A stretch of DNA of 64,000 nt, from assembly GCA_027494055.1 (NCBI GenBank), contig JAOSJO010000002.1, forward strand, positions 62,001-126,000, given 5' to 3'. The DNA is from Anaerolineae bacterium. GTDB lineage: Bacteria; Chloroflexota; Anaerolineae; Aggregatilineales; JAFGMM01. Position numbers and translations under genes: made by a program. Numbering within the stretch: position 1 is the first letter of the stretch; every line of letters starts with the position of its first letter. The notes beneath the pieces are model-generated. The model worked only from the letters and a program-made list of their open reading frames with translations, had not been told where the DNA came from and did no database searches. This document shows, one piece after another, positions 17,365-28,651 of this stretch.

Positions 17365-17403
17365 ACTTCGCAGGAGGCCAGTGAGAGGCGCGCTAGGATA
17401 TCC

Positions 17404-18822
17404 ATGAAGCGAGAACCGGTGAATCAGGCCCGCAAAGAGCGAACCCTGCGCGAGCTGCGCCGCCTTTCGGACACCATCGCGGACTGGCTCGCGCATCGCC
17501 GCAGCGCCGACTGTGACGAAACCGGCCAGTACATCGGTCGTCACAAGACGCAGTTGGAAGCGCTTGAGTCGGTGCTGCTGGGCGCGGCGGACCAGTTGCG
17601 CGCCGCGCTCAACGCGGTCGCGACCGACCAGGACACCGGCGTGGTCTACGACCAGTGCCGCGACTACGACCAGGCCATCGTCTGGCTGCAACGGCTGTGG
17701 GAGTTCTTCAAGGCGAAGTTCGACCAGCGCGACGACACCGCGCGCCTGGGGCCGCTGCTCAAGAGCGCGGACGAGGTCGTGTGGAGCTGCTACCGGCAGG
17801 CCTTCGTCCGCGCGGAGAACCGCGAACCGGGCCTCAAGCAGGGGCCGGCCCCGCTCGCCTTCATCGAGCCGGAATACTCGCCCGCAGCGCTGGAGTCGGA
17901 CAAGCCGCTCCCTTCCAGCCTGGGCCTCGGCGCCGACATCGACTTTCTCGATGACTACCTCAAGTCGCTGCCCATCCCCATCATCCGGCTGCCGCCGTGG
18001 TGCGTCGAAGCGCCGTGGTGGCTGGTTTACGTCGGCCATGAGGTCGGGCACCACGTCCAGCACGACCTCGGTCTGGTGGGTTACTTCCGCGAGGGGGCTG
18101 GAGGCCGTCGCGCAGGCCGACGGCGCGCCGGCGGCGGACGTGAAGCGGTGGGGCGTGTGGGCGGAGGAAATCTTCGCTGACATCTTCTCTGTCGTCGCGA
18201 TGGGGCCGTGGGCCGTGTGGGCGGTCGCCGAGGCCGAATGGAGCGCGCCAGACCGCATGGCACAGCGCAAGGCAAAGTATCCCGCCCCGGTCGTGCGGCT
18301 CGCGCTGATGGCGCGCGCCGCCGACGCGCTGGGCGTGGACGGCAAGTCGGCGCTGCGCGGCCTGCCGCTGAAAGCCATCGCGGCCCACAACCCGCACGCC
18401 GAGGCCGACATGGCGCGCGTGGACGACATGGTGCAGTTCGCGCTTGGCCCCATGCGCGGGAATCTCGGTGCGCTCGGCAAGCTCTGCGACTTCAGCGCGG
18501 CGGCGTTTGGAGACGGCGGGGAGGTACAGCGGTGGGCCGGCGCGCTCTATGCGCAGGGCGCGACCCCGGCGCTGGACCGGCTGCACACCGCCCGGCACCT
18601 GGTGAGCGGGGCGCTGCGCATGTGGGCGCAGATCGTCGAGATGGAGGACGCGCCGGCGCGCGACGCGGCGCGGTTGGCGCTCGCCGCCAAAGTCAGGGAG
18701 ACGCTGCCCAAAGCGACCCGCCGGGGACCAGGGCGGCGTACATGCCCGGCGGCAAGCTTCCAGAGCGCGGTGCGGCGCTGGGCGAGCTGCTTCTGAAGGC
18801 CAGCCGCGAGCGCCGGGCGTGA
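17404..18822 (+). CDS. HExxH metallopeptidase-like protein of the CHAT/STAND locus (frame broken twice)
   Basis: About 472 aa after repair. The N-terminal ~180 residues are helical and charged. Then GHEVGHHVQHD holds the zinc motif (His212, Glu213, His216), and about 40 residues on WAEEIFADIFSV matches the ExxxD third-ligand helix of gluzincin peptidases, so the active site looks complete. Extra G in GAGGGGG at about 18092-18097 and a missing base at about 18722 break the frame; the three parts join smoothly, ending ELLLKASRERRA. ATG 17404 has AGGA 7 nt upstream. It sits 128 bases before the CHAT protease gene on the same strand. It may be part of that cassette or an independent neighbour with its own promoter. 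No named family recognised. Confidence 0.6.
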
Positions 18823-18855
18823 GGCGCGACAATTTTGATATGAGTAGTAGCAAAA

Positions 18856-18885
18856 TTGACGGCGATCACGCATCTCAGGTATGAT
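18856..18885 (+). promoter_or_regulatory. Strong sigma-70-type promoter for the CHAT-STAND operon
   Basis: TTGACG (18856-18861), 18-bp spacer, TATGAT (18880-18885), 65 bases upstream of the GTG start of the CHAT gene. It implies the cassette is expressed without dependence on the metallopeptidase gene. Confidence 0.7.
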
Positions 18886-18950
18886 AGATGCGTCTCCGTC
18901 GCAGACCCACCAGGCAACCCACACTTCCGTGACCCACAGCGAGGGGCGAC

Positions 18951-21180
18951 GTGCAGTTCACAGTCCAGTTGACGGCAACCGATGATGGATGGACGGCGCA
19001 GGTCACAGATCCCAACGGCGCGCCGTTGCTGGCCGCGCCGCGCACGCTCGCACGTGTGGGCGAGGCCCCGCGTGCCTTTCCCCTCCCTCCGCCGCAGGAG
19101 GCCGCCGCCATCCCGGAGGACGCGCTCCATCACAATCTGTGCACGGCGACGGAGGTTAACGACCTGATCGACGCCTACTCGGACATCGTGGGCGGCGTGG
19201 CCGGGGGCGAGAACCTGGAACGCTTTGGCCGGTACCTCTTCACGACGCTGCTTGGCGACGCGCTCTGGGCGCAGATCGACGCCCAGGCAGGCGACCAGCC
19301 GATTGAGCTGCTCCTGTCGTGGCCGGCCACCGACCAGGCGCTGAACCGCTTGCCGTGGGAGATGATGCACCACGCGAGCCGGTTTCTCGCGGAGGAGCCA
19401 GAGGTCGCGATTGTGCGCGTCATCGAGGGCGTCGCGCACGATGTCGGCAAAATCGACGCGCCGCCGAGGGTGCTGTTCGTGGTCGGCACCGATACGAAGA
19501 AGGATACGATCCGCCCCGGCGCTGAGTACCTCGGCCTGCTGCGCGACCTGCATTTCAACAACCTGAGCCTGAAGACGCATCTGCTGCTCCAGGCCAACAC
19601 GAAGATGCTCGAAGCCGCGATCAAGGCGTTCGAGCCGTCGGTCGTGCACTTCATCTGTCACGGCTGGTTCGACGCGGACGGGCGGAGCTACCTGGAACTC
19701 GTCGATGTCAACAACGCCGAGGCCACCGTCAACGTCTATGCCAACAGCCTGCTTGCCGCGCTGCGCACCGATGAGAACCTGCCTCTGCCTCAGATCGTGG
19801 TCCTCAACGCCTGTTACACCGCCACCAGCAGCCTCTGGGAGGTCGGGCAGGTCGCCGCGCCGTTGGCCGCCGAACTGGTTGCGGGTGGCGTCCCGCTGGT
19901 CGTCGGGATGGCAGGGCGCGTCGCTGACCAGGCGTGCCGGCTGTTCACCCAGCAGTTCTACCGCGCGCTGCTCCGCGACGGCGCGGTTGCCCATGCCGCC
20001 GCCGAGGGGCGCCGGGCGGGCATCCGGCACGGCAGCGGCGCGAGCGACCCGCGCGCGGCGGTGGACTGGGCCTTGCCGACGCTGTTCCTTTCCGCCGGCG
20101 TCAAAGCGCCGAGGATCCAGGTGGAGTCTGACGCGGTCACGCAGAACTGGCACAGGGCCGCGCTGGAGTTCGCCCCCGGCCCGTTCCCGACCTTCTGCGA
20201 CCGGCTGGAGGTACTGCACTGGTACGACCTGCTCATGGCGGACGAAACCACCCAGGCAGCCGCGTCAGGTCGGCAGAGCGATATACAGGCGCTCGCCCTG
20301 GCCGTGAACCAGAAGGACGGCCCGACCGACGCGCCGCGCTTTGGCCGGACATGGCTCCTCAAAGAGATGGCCGCCGAGGCAGTCCGCGACGGCCACGTGC
20401 CCTGCCTGGTCGTCGAAGACATCGACGCCGGCGCGGACTGGCCGAAGACGCTCGAAGCCGTGGTGGGGTTCATTCAGACGGCGGCCCAGATCACGTTCCT
20501 GCACCTGAATAGCCACAACATCGGCGCATCCGAACCCGGCTTCAACGTCGCCAATCTGGCGAACAAGCGGGAACTCGCGACGGCGGTGAAGGACGGACTC
20601 CTGGACTTCCTCAACAAAATCCGCGACCTCCGGCCAGAGGCGGAGCGCGCGCGCACAAAGCTGCTCCTCCTCATCGACGACGTGCACAAGATGGGTGGGG
20701 CCGCGGGCGAGCTGCTGGCTTACCTGCTGGGGCCGTTCGGCCTCCGCTCTGCCCGGTCGGATGTCCGCATCGCGTTTACATACGCCTCCGTCCCCGCGCC
20801 CGGCCAGGAAACCGCGGTCCATGCGATCACAGAACTGGCTCGGCGAGACGAACTGGGCGGTGGACGTGCCGCTGGACCGGTTCAGGCCGCCGGTCGAGGA
20901 GCGGCTTGCCTACCAGCAATTCCTGCTCAGTTGGCAGGATGAGAACAAGAAACACAAACCGCTCGCTGTCGTCGAGAACCGGCAGACGCGGGATTACGTC
21001 GAGCACTTCTTCAATAAACTGGCGCAGAAAGTCGGCGGGATTCCCAGCAACCTGAAGGGACAGAGCTGTCGCGACGTGATTGACGTCTTCCTCGACTTCC
21101 CCGGCCTGACGATCTTGCGGGAGGCCAACGATGAGGACGCGCTGCAACTGGCGCGTACACAGACGAGGGGGCAGTCGTGA
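18951..21180 (+). CDS. CHAT-domain caspase-like protease with C-terminal degenerate NTPase region (frame broken once)
   Basis: About 743 aa after repair. The CHAT domain spans about residues 75-385: the catalytic His237 lies in VHFICHGWFD and the catalytic Cys288 in VLNACYTAT, both in the right strand contexts, so the protease looks active. Residues ~440-700 resemble a P-loop NTPase with a weak Walker A (FGRTW, about 464) and a good Walker-B-like LLLLIDD (571-577). The frame shifts at about 20830-20865 and resumes as NWAVDVPLDRF to TGA 21178-21180. GTG start has GAGGGG upstream. Its stop overlaps the next start (GTGA). CHAT proteases act as effectors or activators in NTPase-gated conflict systems; target unknown. 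Confidence 0.8.
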
Positions 21181-24100
21181 CCCACAGCAGCGACCAAACC
21201 GCCGCGCCCCTCCCCCTGGACGAGTTTAAGCGCCTGGTTGAGACGCAGCTTCAGGAGCGGGAGGCGGAAAGCCAGAAGGCCAGCTTCCCCGAAGACGAAG
21301 CGGCGGGGAAGCGCGCCTCTGGATGGCGCTTGCGCAGCCTGGACGCTGCCGCTCGCGGAGGCCTGTGACTTCCCGGCCGGCGCGGCCGGCGTCGAGGAGA
21401 CGCTGCGCGCAATGGCGGCGCGCGGCGACGTGACCGCGCAGCGCCGCCCCCTGGCGGAGCGCGCGCGCGACGCCGCGCCGGCGCTCTACACGATGGACAA
21501 TACCGCGCGCGATGCGGTGCTGAGCCGCTACCTGTACAGCGAAGCGGGCCTCGACCGGCTCCGGCGCACGTCGGCGGAAATCGGCCGGCGCATGTTGGCT
21601 GCCGCTGAGGCCTTGCGCGAAGCGCCGGCGGCGGTGCAGCGCTGGGCGGCCCTGGCCGCCGACGCCGAGGACGCCGACCGCATGGCGGAAAGCTTCGACC
21701 GCATCGTGGCGGAAGCGTTCGCCAGCGGCGACCAGGTGACGCTGCTCAACTGGATCGAGTCGGCGCGCGCGCTCGCCGACCTTCTGGAGCGCGACCTGCA
21801 GGCGGCGATGACGCTCGCGCTCCAGCGCGCCAGCCGGCGGCTGGAGTTGCTGGAACGCCGCCAGTATGATGAACAACACCTCCAGCATTTCCTGAAACGC
21901 GACGAGCAAATCGCGGCGGTGGTGGACCTTCTGGAAGGGCCAGACGACGCCTGGGCGTTACACCTGGTGGGCGCGGGCGGCGTGGGGAAGACCATGCTGC
22001 TGCGGTACATCACGGCGCGGATGGCCCCCGCGCGCGGCGCGCCCACCGCGCGCATCGACTTCGACTACCTCAACGCCGACTACCCAAGCCTCGCGCCCGG
22101 CCTGATCCTGTGGTCGTTTGCGCAGGAGCTTCGCGCGTATGACACGACCGGCAGGGCGAACGAACTCTTTGACGAAGCGGACCTGTTGCTGAGCAAGCTG
22201 CACCAGCGGCTGGAATCGCGGCGCGCCTACCGGGCCGGGCAGGCGACCGGCGACCCGCTCTTCCGCGACGCGGTGGAGCTTTACGTCCACGCCCTCAGAG
22301 CGCTCCCGCAGCCGATCATCCTCATCATGGATACCTGCGAGGAACTCGCGAAGCTTCGCCCGGACGGCACCGCGCCGGAGAGCGTCGAGGCGACGTTTCG
22401 CATCCTGCGCGGCCTGCACGACGGCCCGGCGACCCTGACCGACGCGCCCACCCGGCCCGATGACGGCGTGCCCACGCTCCGCGTCATCTTTGCCGGGCGG
22501 CGGTTGCTCGCCGGCGAAGGGTATGGCTGGTGGTGCGACGCCTGCGACCTTGAGGCACGTCCCTTCTTGCGACTATACGAAATGCAGGCCTTCACCGACC
22601 AGGATGCGCGCGCGTACCTCAAAGACGCCGGCGTGGCGGAGGCGCTCATCCCGGCAATCATCGCGCGCAGCAGCCCCGCCCCGCGCACCGTGCTGAACAT
22701 CGAGTGGGCCGCCGCGCGCATAGCGCCCGCCGAGGCGCCGCGCTGCAATCCCTATGACCTGGCGCTGTACGCGGCATGGGCCAGCGAAGACCCGCCGCCG
22801 TCGGCGGGAAACCATCGCGACTGCCTCCACCGCCCAGTACGTGGAGCTGCGCATCATGCGGCGACTCGGTGACGGGCCGCTCAGAGCGCTGATGCCCGCC
22901 GTTGCCTTGCTCGCCCACTTCGACGAGGACACGCTGCGCGCCGTCGCAGACGCCGACGCCGACAGTTTCGAGGTCATCTTCGAGCGGCTGCGCGGCCAGG
23001 AGTGGATCAACCAGCGCTGGGTGACGGTCGGCGACGGCGACACGAGCCGCCTCGTTCTGGATGTCGAGCCGGGTATCCAGGCGCGCCTGCTAACCTATTT
23101 CGGCGAGCGCGCCGGCGAGCTGGACGCCCCCCGACGCAAAGCCGCCGACTACCTTGAGAACGAAACCCTGAGCCGCGACCTGAAGCTGCTCGACTGGTCG
23201 TACATCGATGCTGCGCTCCGGGTGCTGGCATGGCCCGATCCGGTGCGCGCCGCCCGCTGGTGGGAGCGGCTGGAGGCGCGCATCCGGGAAGAGCGCGGCT
23301 TCATGTGGGCGCGGGACCTGACCGGCATCCTGCTTGGCGAGGATGGCGCAGCCGCGCGCCGCGAACCCGACCTCGACCCCGAAGCGCCCCCGGAAAGCCC
23401 GCTGCGCCCCGCCGTGCTGGCGACCTACGCCTCGGCGCTGCTCCATACCGGGTCGCTGGGCGAGATCGCCGCCGTCTGGGAGGAAGTCGAGGCGAAGGCC
23501 GGCGCGTACCCGGTTGACGCCACCGCCCGGCGGCTGTGGGTGCGCGCCGTCGCCGGCCAGGTAGCGGACACGCTGTACCTCGACACCGAGCCAACACAGG
23601 ATCAGGTCGGCGCGCTGTGGCACGCGCTGGACACGCTCGACATGGCGGCGCTGGACGCCAACCTGGCCGCCGCGCTCATTGCGGCGGCGGAGGCGGTGGT
23701 CGAGTATGCGGAGCAGCGCGCCGTCACCGACGCGGAGGCGGCCCGCGCGCTGCTGGCCGCGCCGGGCGACCTGGGTCCGGCGCGCCTGGCGCAAGCCCTG
23801 TCCGACCGCTTCCCCGATTGGCCGTCATCAGACGACGTAGCGCTGGCGTCGCTGGTGGCGTTCGCCAGCACCCTGGCCGGGCGCGCGCTGACGCTGAACC
23901 GCGATTACGCGGAGGCCGGCGCGTGGTTCGACCGCGCCCTGGCATGGGCGCGAACGCCCGAGGCGGCGGAGGCTGGCGCGCCGGCCTTGTGGTCCGACTG
24001 GCTGCCGCCGGGGAACCCCGCAGCGCGCGTCACCCTGGAGTTCGCGCGCGCCGCCTATCCCCGCTTCCGCGCCGCGCGCGATGTTATCATGACGCTCGTG

Positions 24101-26624
24101 GAGAGCGGGCTGCCTGACGCCTACGACATCGACGCGGACCGGCTCCTCGCGACAACGCTCACGGCGTCGCTGACCCTCGCTGGCTCCGTTCAGAGCGACG
24201 TGATCGACAGCATCCCGGCGCCGCCGCCTCCGGAACGCAATGCCCACCGCGCGATCCCGCCGGCCATCGTCGCCGCCCATGCTGTGCGCGCCGCCGGCGG
24301 CCAGCCTGACGCGCTCGACAGCCTGCGCGCGTTCGCGTCGGAGGTCGCGCAGGTTGACCTGGGCGCGCTGCGCCACGCGGAGCACGCCGCCCAGCAGATC
24401 ATCCGGCGGATGCGCCTGCGCGACGAAGGCGAGGCCGGCGGCTTCAGCCTGGCCGAGTCCGACGAGCCGGAATACCAGGTCGCGCTCTGGGCGCTGGACG
24501 CCCTCGACGGCGCGAAACACATCAGCCCCATCCCTCCCGCCGCCCGGTTCGGCGCTGGACCCGCGCGCTTGGCAGCACGCGATCTGGCGCACCCGCTTTG
24601 CGCTCACGCCGCAGCGGGCAGCCGAAGCCGTCCGCTGGGCGATCGACAACCTCCTGGCGCGCTGGTCGCCCGACGATGCGACGCCTGACTTCCTGGGCGC
24701 GTCGCTTAACCTCGACCTGCTGGAGGCCGCCCGCCTCGCGGAAAGCGCCGAACCCGGCGTTGACCTGCGCGATCAGCAGCGCGCCGCCATCGACCCGGCG
24801 GCCTGGTGGGCGGCGCATCAAGACCAGCCCGCTGAGGCGCTGGCGCTCTGGCTGCGCGCGGAGGCGCTTCAGGCGGTTGCTGCGGGGAACGCGCCGGACG
24901 CCATCGCCCGTGACCTTGTGGACCGGCTTGGCGTGCGGCGCTGCGCGGAAATCGCGCGCGACGAGGGCGAGCTGCTGGCGCTCCGGCTGCCCTACGCCGC
25001 GCCGGTGGTCCTCGAACGTGCGCTGGCGTGGTTTGACGAATGCGGCGACGCGACCGGAGCCGTCATCGCCGGCGCGGCGCTGGCGATGGTGCACGGGCGT
25101 CTGGGCGCGGCGTGGGCGCTGGACGCCGCCCTGGACCGGGTGCGCGGGCACTACGTCAGGCTGAGGGACAACATGAGTCGCGAAGACGGCGGCAGCGCGC
25201 TCCCGGACTGGCCCGCGCTGGTTGCGCTTGCCTCCGCGCCGACGGCCGGCGCGCTGGATGCGCTCGCGCCGCGCGGCTGGCGGCCCTGGCTGGCGCGGCT
25301 GGTCGCCTGCCTGATGCGCCAGCAGCAGTACAAAGGGACGCTGGCGGCAGAGAGCCTGGACACGCTGCGCGACTGGCTGTCGTCGCACTACGGCATGCTC
25401 GTCAACGTCCGCGCCGGCCCGTCGGTGACGGACGTCATCATCGAGCGGCAGTTGGCGCTGCCGGCCGAGTTCACCGGCTGGTTTGACGCGCTCGATGCGG
25501 AGGAGGAGATCACCAGGGGCTACACGCCCGAACCGTCGGACGCGCCAGAGCGCCCGCCTGTCGCGCGGCTGGAGGTGCTCCCGGCAGACGCGAGCGCGGT
25601 GGGCTACCGCTCGCTGACTGCAAAGCAGGCTGTCATGATGCTGCTGACGCTCCCCGACGGCATTATAGTCGGGATCGAAGGCCGCTCGTCGGGCCTGGAC
25701 CCCTACCGGGAACTGGCGAACGTGGCCCCCAGCGATCTTGTGGCCGCCTTCCTGCCCCTCCGTGACGCGGCGCGCACGGGCGCGGTTGAGATCGTGATCC
25801 AGCCGGACGCCGACCTGCACGGGCCGGCGTGGGAGGCGCTGGTCGCGCGCGGCATCGAGGGCGAAGCCGTGACGCCGGGGGCGCTGCCCTACCTTCTCCG
25901 CCGCGAGGTCACGCGGAGCACGCCGCCCCGCCAGCCGCCGCGCGGCGAGCGCGCCGAGGTCTTCGTTGTGGCCCTGGGGCGACTCGCCTTTTCTGTCGTC
26001 CAGCGCGGCTGGCAATCGATACGTCAGACGGGGTGTCTCGAACTCCGGCTGTCGGATCTCACGGCATTCGATCTGACGCCTCTCATGGAACCGGATGTCC
26101 GCATTCTGCACGTGGTCGGCGCGGCAGAGGAGTCGTCAGCCGGGGTGGTCCTTCAGCCAGCGCCCGCGCGGGCTGAGCCTACGCTGAAACAGGCGACAGA
26201 CCAGATACGCGGCGATATGGCACAGACAACCGGCTTCCTGGCTGGAAGCCTGCAGCGCGCGTTCCCAGACCTCGCGCTGTGCGTGATCCAGGAGCATCCG
26301 GGCGACCAGTACCCGCGCAACGCGCTCGACCGGCGCAGCGCGGCGCTCGCCCGGACGTTCGCCGCCGAGTTGTTTGCGCGCGGCGTGCCCGCCGTACTCA
26401 CCCTTCCATCACTGGAGCCGCGACTGGCCGTGGACGTGCTGGGGCGTCTCGCCAGCGCGTTCGCGCAGCGCCAACGCATGGGGACCGCCGCGCTGCACGA
26501 AGCGCTCATTGACATCCGCGCCGCGATACGCGAAACCTACCGCGACGACGCGGAAGCCGGCTGGGAGGCCGCGCTGGATGTGTGTCTGTACGCGATCCCC
26601 GATTGGAACGGAGAACTCTGCTAA
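21177..26624 (+). CDS. Giant STAND-like P-loop NTPase with helical repeats and inactive CHAT-like C-terminus (frame broken three times)
   Basis: About 1815 aa when repaired (shifts near 21310-21350, 22793-22808 and 24535-24552, each acting as one extra base). The N-terminal ~240 residues are helical and alanine-rich. The NTPase core has Walker A GAGGVGKT (about residues 264-271) and Walker B IILIMDTCEE (about 381-390), as in STAND/NACHT-type switches. Residues ~550-1500 are helical repeat-like. The last ~270 residues follow the CHAT order but with ILHVVGAAEE in place of the HxxCHG strand and IQEHPGDQ in place of NAC, so both catalytic residues are gone. GTG 21177 overlaps the previous stop by 4 bases. 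Inference: sensor-switch that gates the CHAT protease. Confidence 0.75.
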
Positions 26625-26649
26625 GGGCTGCTGGCGAGGAGGCGCACCG

Positions 26650-27738
26650 ATGTCACTGTTCGATATCCTGAAGAGCCGCGTGGACCAGGAAGCGCAGAAG
26701 CTGCTCTACTTCTCGATTGACCCCGCGCACACAGACCGCGCGTTGAACGCGCAGCCGATCCAGGCCGGGCGCCACTACTTCCGGCTCTGGCTGTCGGAGA
26801 TGTTTCTGCGCAAGAAGGTGCAGTTCTTCAAGCAGTGGCGGCCGGCGGTCCACTCGCTCGTGAAGTTCGACTTTGGCGACCAGCAGGTCGAAATCCCCAA
26901 CATCGCCGATGAGTCAAAGATCGGGATGCAGGAGCAGGGGCAGGGCGATGTCGTGGCGCGCAATTACGTGCTCACGCCCTTGATGCCCTTCAACGGCGGC
27001 GTGGTCGAGATCGAGGCGGGGCTGGTCGCGGTCCAGGGCGCGAACTACCTGGACACCTTAATCAAGGTCATGGGCGATTTCGCGAGCCTGCTCGCCGTGC
27101 CGCAGCTTTCGTCGGCGCTGAGCGTCGCGCAGCCGCTTGCCAACGGGCTGCAGGCGCTGTTCGGCGCAGGGAACAGCGCCCTCCAACTGGGCTTCCACGA
27201 TGCCTTCGTCGGTGGGGGCGCGGGCGCGGCAAGCCCGCTACAGGAAGGCTATATCGCGGTGATCCGCGCGACCGAGGCGGATGTCAGGAAAGAGCGGCTG
27301 TGGGTCGTGAAGGACGAACTCCGTGAGGGGGCCGGCCTCAGCGACGGCCAGCACGCGCCGTTCCAGGCATTCGACCACATGCTGTTCTTCATCGAAGTGC
27401 GCGAGGAGCGCGACGACTGGAACCAACTGACCAGCATCCGGGAGCCGTTCCAGCAGGCCATCAACGCGCTGGGAGACGCAGATGAGACGAAGGCCGATGC
27501 CTTCTTGCGCGCGGCCATCGTCGCCGCGCTCCAGTCGCCCGAACTGACCAAAGCCGACCGGCGGCGCGTGGTGACGGTGCTCAAGGCCGAGTTCGATAGT
27601 GTGAAGGCAGACCTCGGATACGCCGGCCTGGTCGCAGCCCCCGGCCCCATCCTGGAAACGTCGATGAAACGCGCCATGTCGGTCGAGCTTGCGCTGCAAA
27701 TGGGCGAGCCGACGTTCGAGGAGGTCTTCGGCGTCTGA
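26650..27738 (+). CDS. Unknown partner protein of the CHAT-STAND cassette (candidate effector)
   Basis: 362 aa from ATG 26650 (GGAGG 8 nt upstream); the frame is open further upstream only as read-through of the NTPase gene. No family recognised. Residues ~1-110 are mixed with basic aromatic patches (FLRKKVQFFKQW). Residues ~133-176 are a long Leu/Ala/Gly-rich stretch that could form membrane helices or a pore segment. A Gly/Ala-rich linker follows at ~188-196, then a charged alpha/beta C-terminal part ending TFEEVFGV. The gap to the NTPase stop is 25 bases, so it is the last gene of the operon. The linker would suit cleavage by the CHAT protease, but this is only an inference; it could instead be a structural or adaptor subunit. 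Confidence 0.6.
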   Translation: MSLFDILKSRVDQEAQKLLYFSIDPAHTDRALNAQPIQAGRHYFRLWLSEMFLRKKVQFFKQWRPAVHSLVKFDFGDQQVEIPNIADESKIGMQEQGQGDVVARNYVLTPLMPFNGGVVEIEAGLVAVQGANYLDTLIKVMGDFASLLAVPQLSSALSVAQPLANGLQALFGAGNSALQLGFHDAFVGGGAGAASPLQEGYIAVIRATEADVRKERLWVVKDELREGAGLSDGQHAPFQAFDHMLFFIEVREERDDWNQLTSIREPFQQAINALGDADETKADAFLRAAIVAALQSPELTKADRRRVVTVLKAEFDSVKADLGYAGLVAAPGPILETSMKRAMSVELALQMGEPTFEEVFGV

Positions 27739-27863
27739 ACCCGGCCCAACAACCCGCGTTTGGGACGCAGCGCGCAATCCCGCCGGCATCGCCCCTCTGG
27801 GCATCGGCGGTTGCGCCGCGCCTGGTCTATTCTGCTGGCGTTTAATCAGCCCGACGCCTCAGA

Positions 27864-28547
27864 TCAGACCTCAACCGACTCCCCCGGCCTGAGGAGCGCG
27901 ACCTTGAAGCCCTTCGCCTCGGCCTTGTCGGTCCACGCTTTGGCGTCCGTCTCGATAGCGGGGAACGTGTCGTAGTGCATTGGGAGCACCACTCCAGGAC
28001 GGATCAACTCGACGGCGCGCAGGGCGTCATCACCGCACATCGTGTACCAGTCGCAGATCGGCACCGCCGCCAGGTCGATGCCCTTGTCGCCGATCAGGCG
28101 CATGTCGCCAAACAGCGCGGTGTCGGCGGCGTCGTAGAACTTCCTGCCATCCTTGCTGATCAGAATGACGCCATTGGGCATACCGCCGTATGAGCCGTCC
28201 GGCAGGCTGGAGCTGTGGAATGCAATCGTGAACTCGACCCGCCCGAAATCGAAGTTGCCGCCGCCGCCCGTGTTGAGGCCCTCCGCCTTCGGAACGCCCT
28301 GCTTCTTCAGCCACCGGCTGATCTCGACGTTGCTGAGCGTGGTCGCGCCGGTGCGCTTGGCGATGGCGACAGCGTCGCCAACGTGGTCGCCGTGCCCGTG
28401 CGTGATCACAATGTAGTCGGCGTCGAGTTCGTCAGCGGTCGCCGCCGCAAGCGGGTTGCCCGTGAGAAACGGGTCGATCAACACCTTGACGCCGTCCATG
28501 TCCACGCTGAACGCAGCGTGCCCTAACCAGGTCACCTTGAACGTCAT
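27864..28547 (-). CDS. UPF0173-family metal-dependent hydrolase (metallo-beta-lactamase fold)
   Basis: 227 aa from ATG 28547 with AGGAGG 6 nt upstream; a longer open frame to 28892 is ignored. The metallo-beta-lactamase motif THGHGDHVGD is near residue 50, with further metal ligands in IAFHSSS, DAADTALFGDM and MHYDTFP. The start TWLGHAAFSV and the length match the conserved UPF0173 (YtkL-like) family, whose substrate is unknown. Cytoplasmic. It is convergent with the CHAT cassette; the 125 bases between hold only an imperfect GC-rich dyad. Confidence 0.9.
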   Translation of the reverse strand: MTFKVTWLGHAAFSVDMDGVKVLIDPFLTGNPLAAATADELDADYIVITHGHGDHVGDAVAIAKRTGATTLSNVEISRWLKKQGVPKAEGLNTGGGGNFDFGRVEFTIAFHSSSLPDGSYGGMPNGVILISKDGRKFYDAADTALFGDMRLIGDKGIDLAAVPICDWYTMCGDDALRAVELIRPGVVLPMHYDTFPAIETDAKAWTDKAEAKGFKVALLRPGESVEV

Positions 28548-28651
28548 GGGAAACCTCCTGTCACGCCTAACAGAGACGCGCAAACCCTTGAATCTATCGC
28601 CTACTGACGGTATGTCCAGTATACCAGAAGCGCATTCCCGGCCCAAAGCGA

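Noticed and set aside
24522..26111. 529-aa open frame antisense to the STAND-like NTPase gene
   Set aside because: Arg/Gly/Pro-rich low-complexity translation typical of the antisense frame of high-GC genes; no motif or ribosome site. Similar antisense frames at 9398-10966, 12905-14344 and 18693-20219 were dropped for the same reason.
26650..27738. Bacterial gasdermin
   Set aside because: Attractive because of the neighbouring CHAT protease, but there is no N-terminal acylated Cys segment or gasdermin-like N-terminus and the hydrophobic stretch is central.
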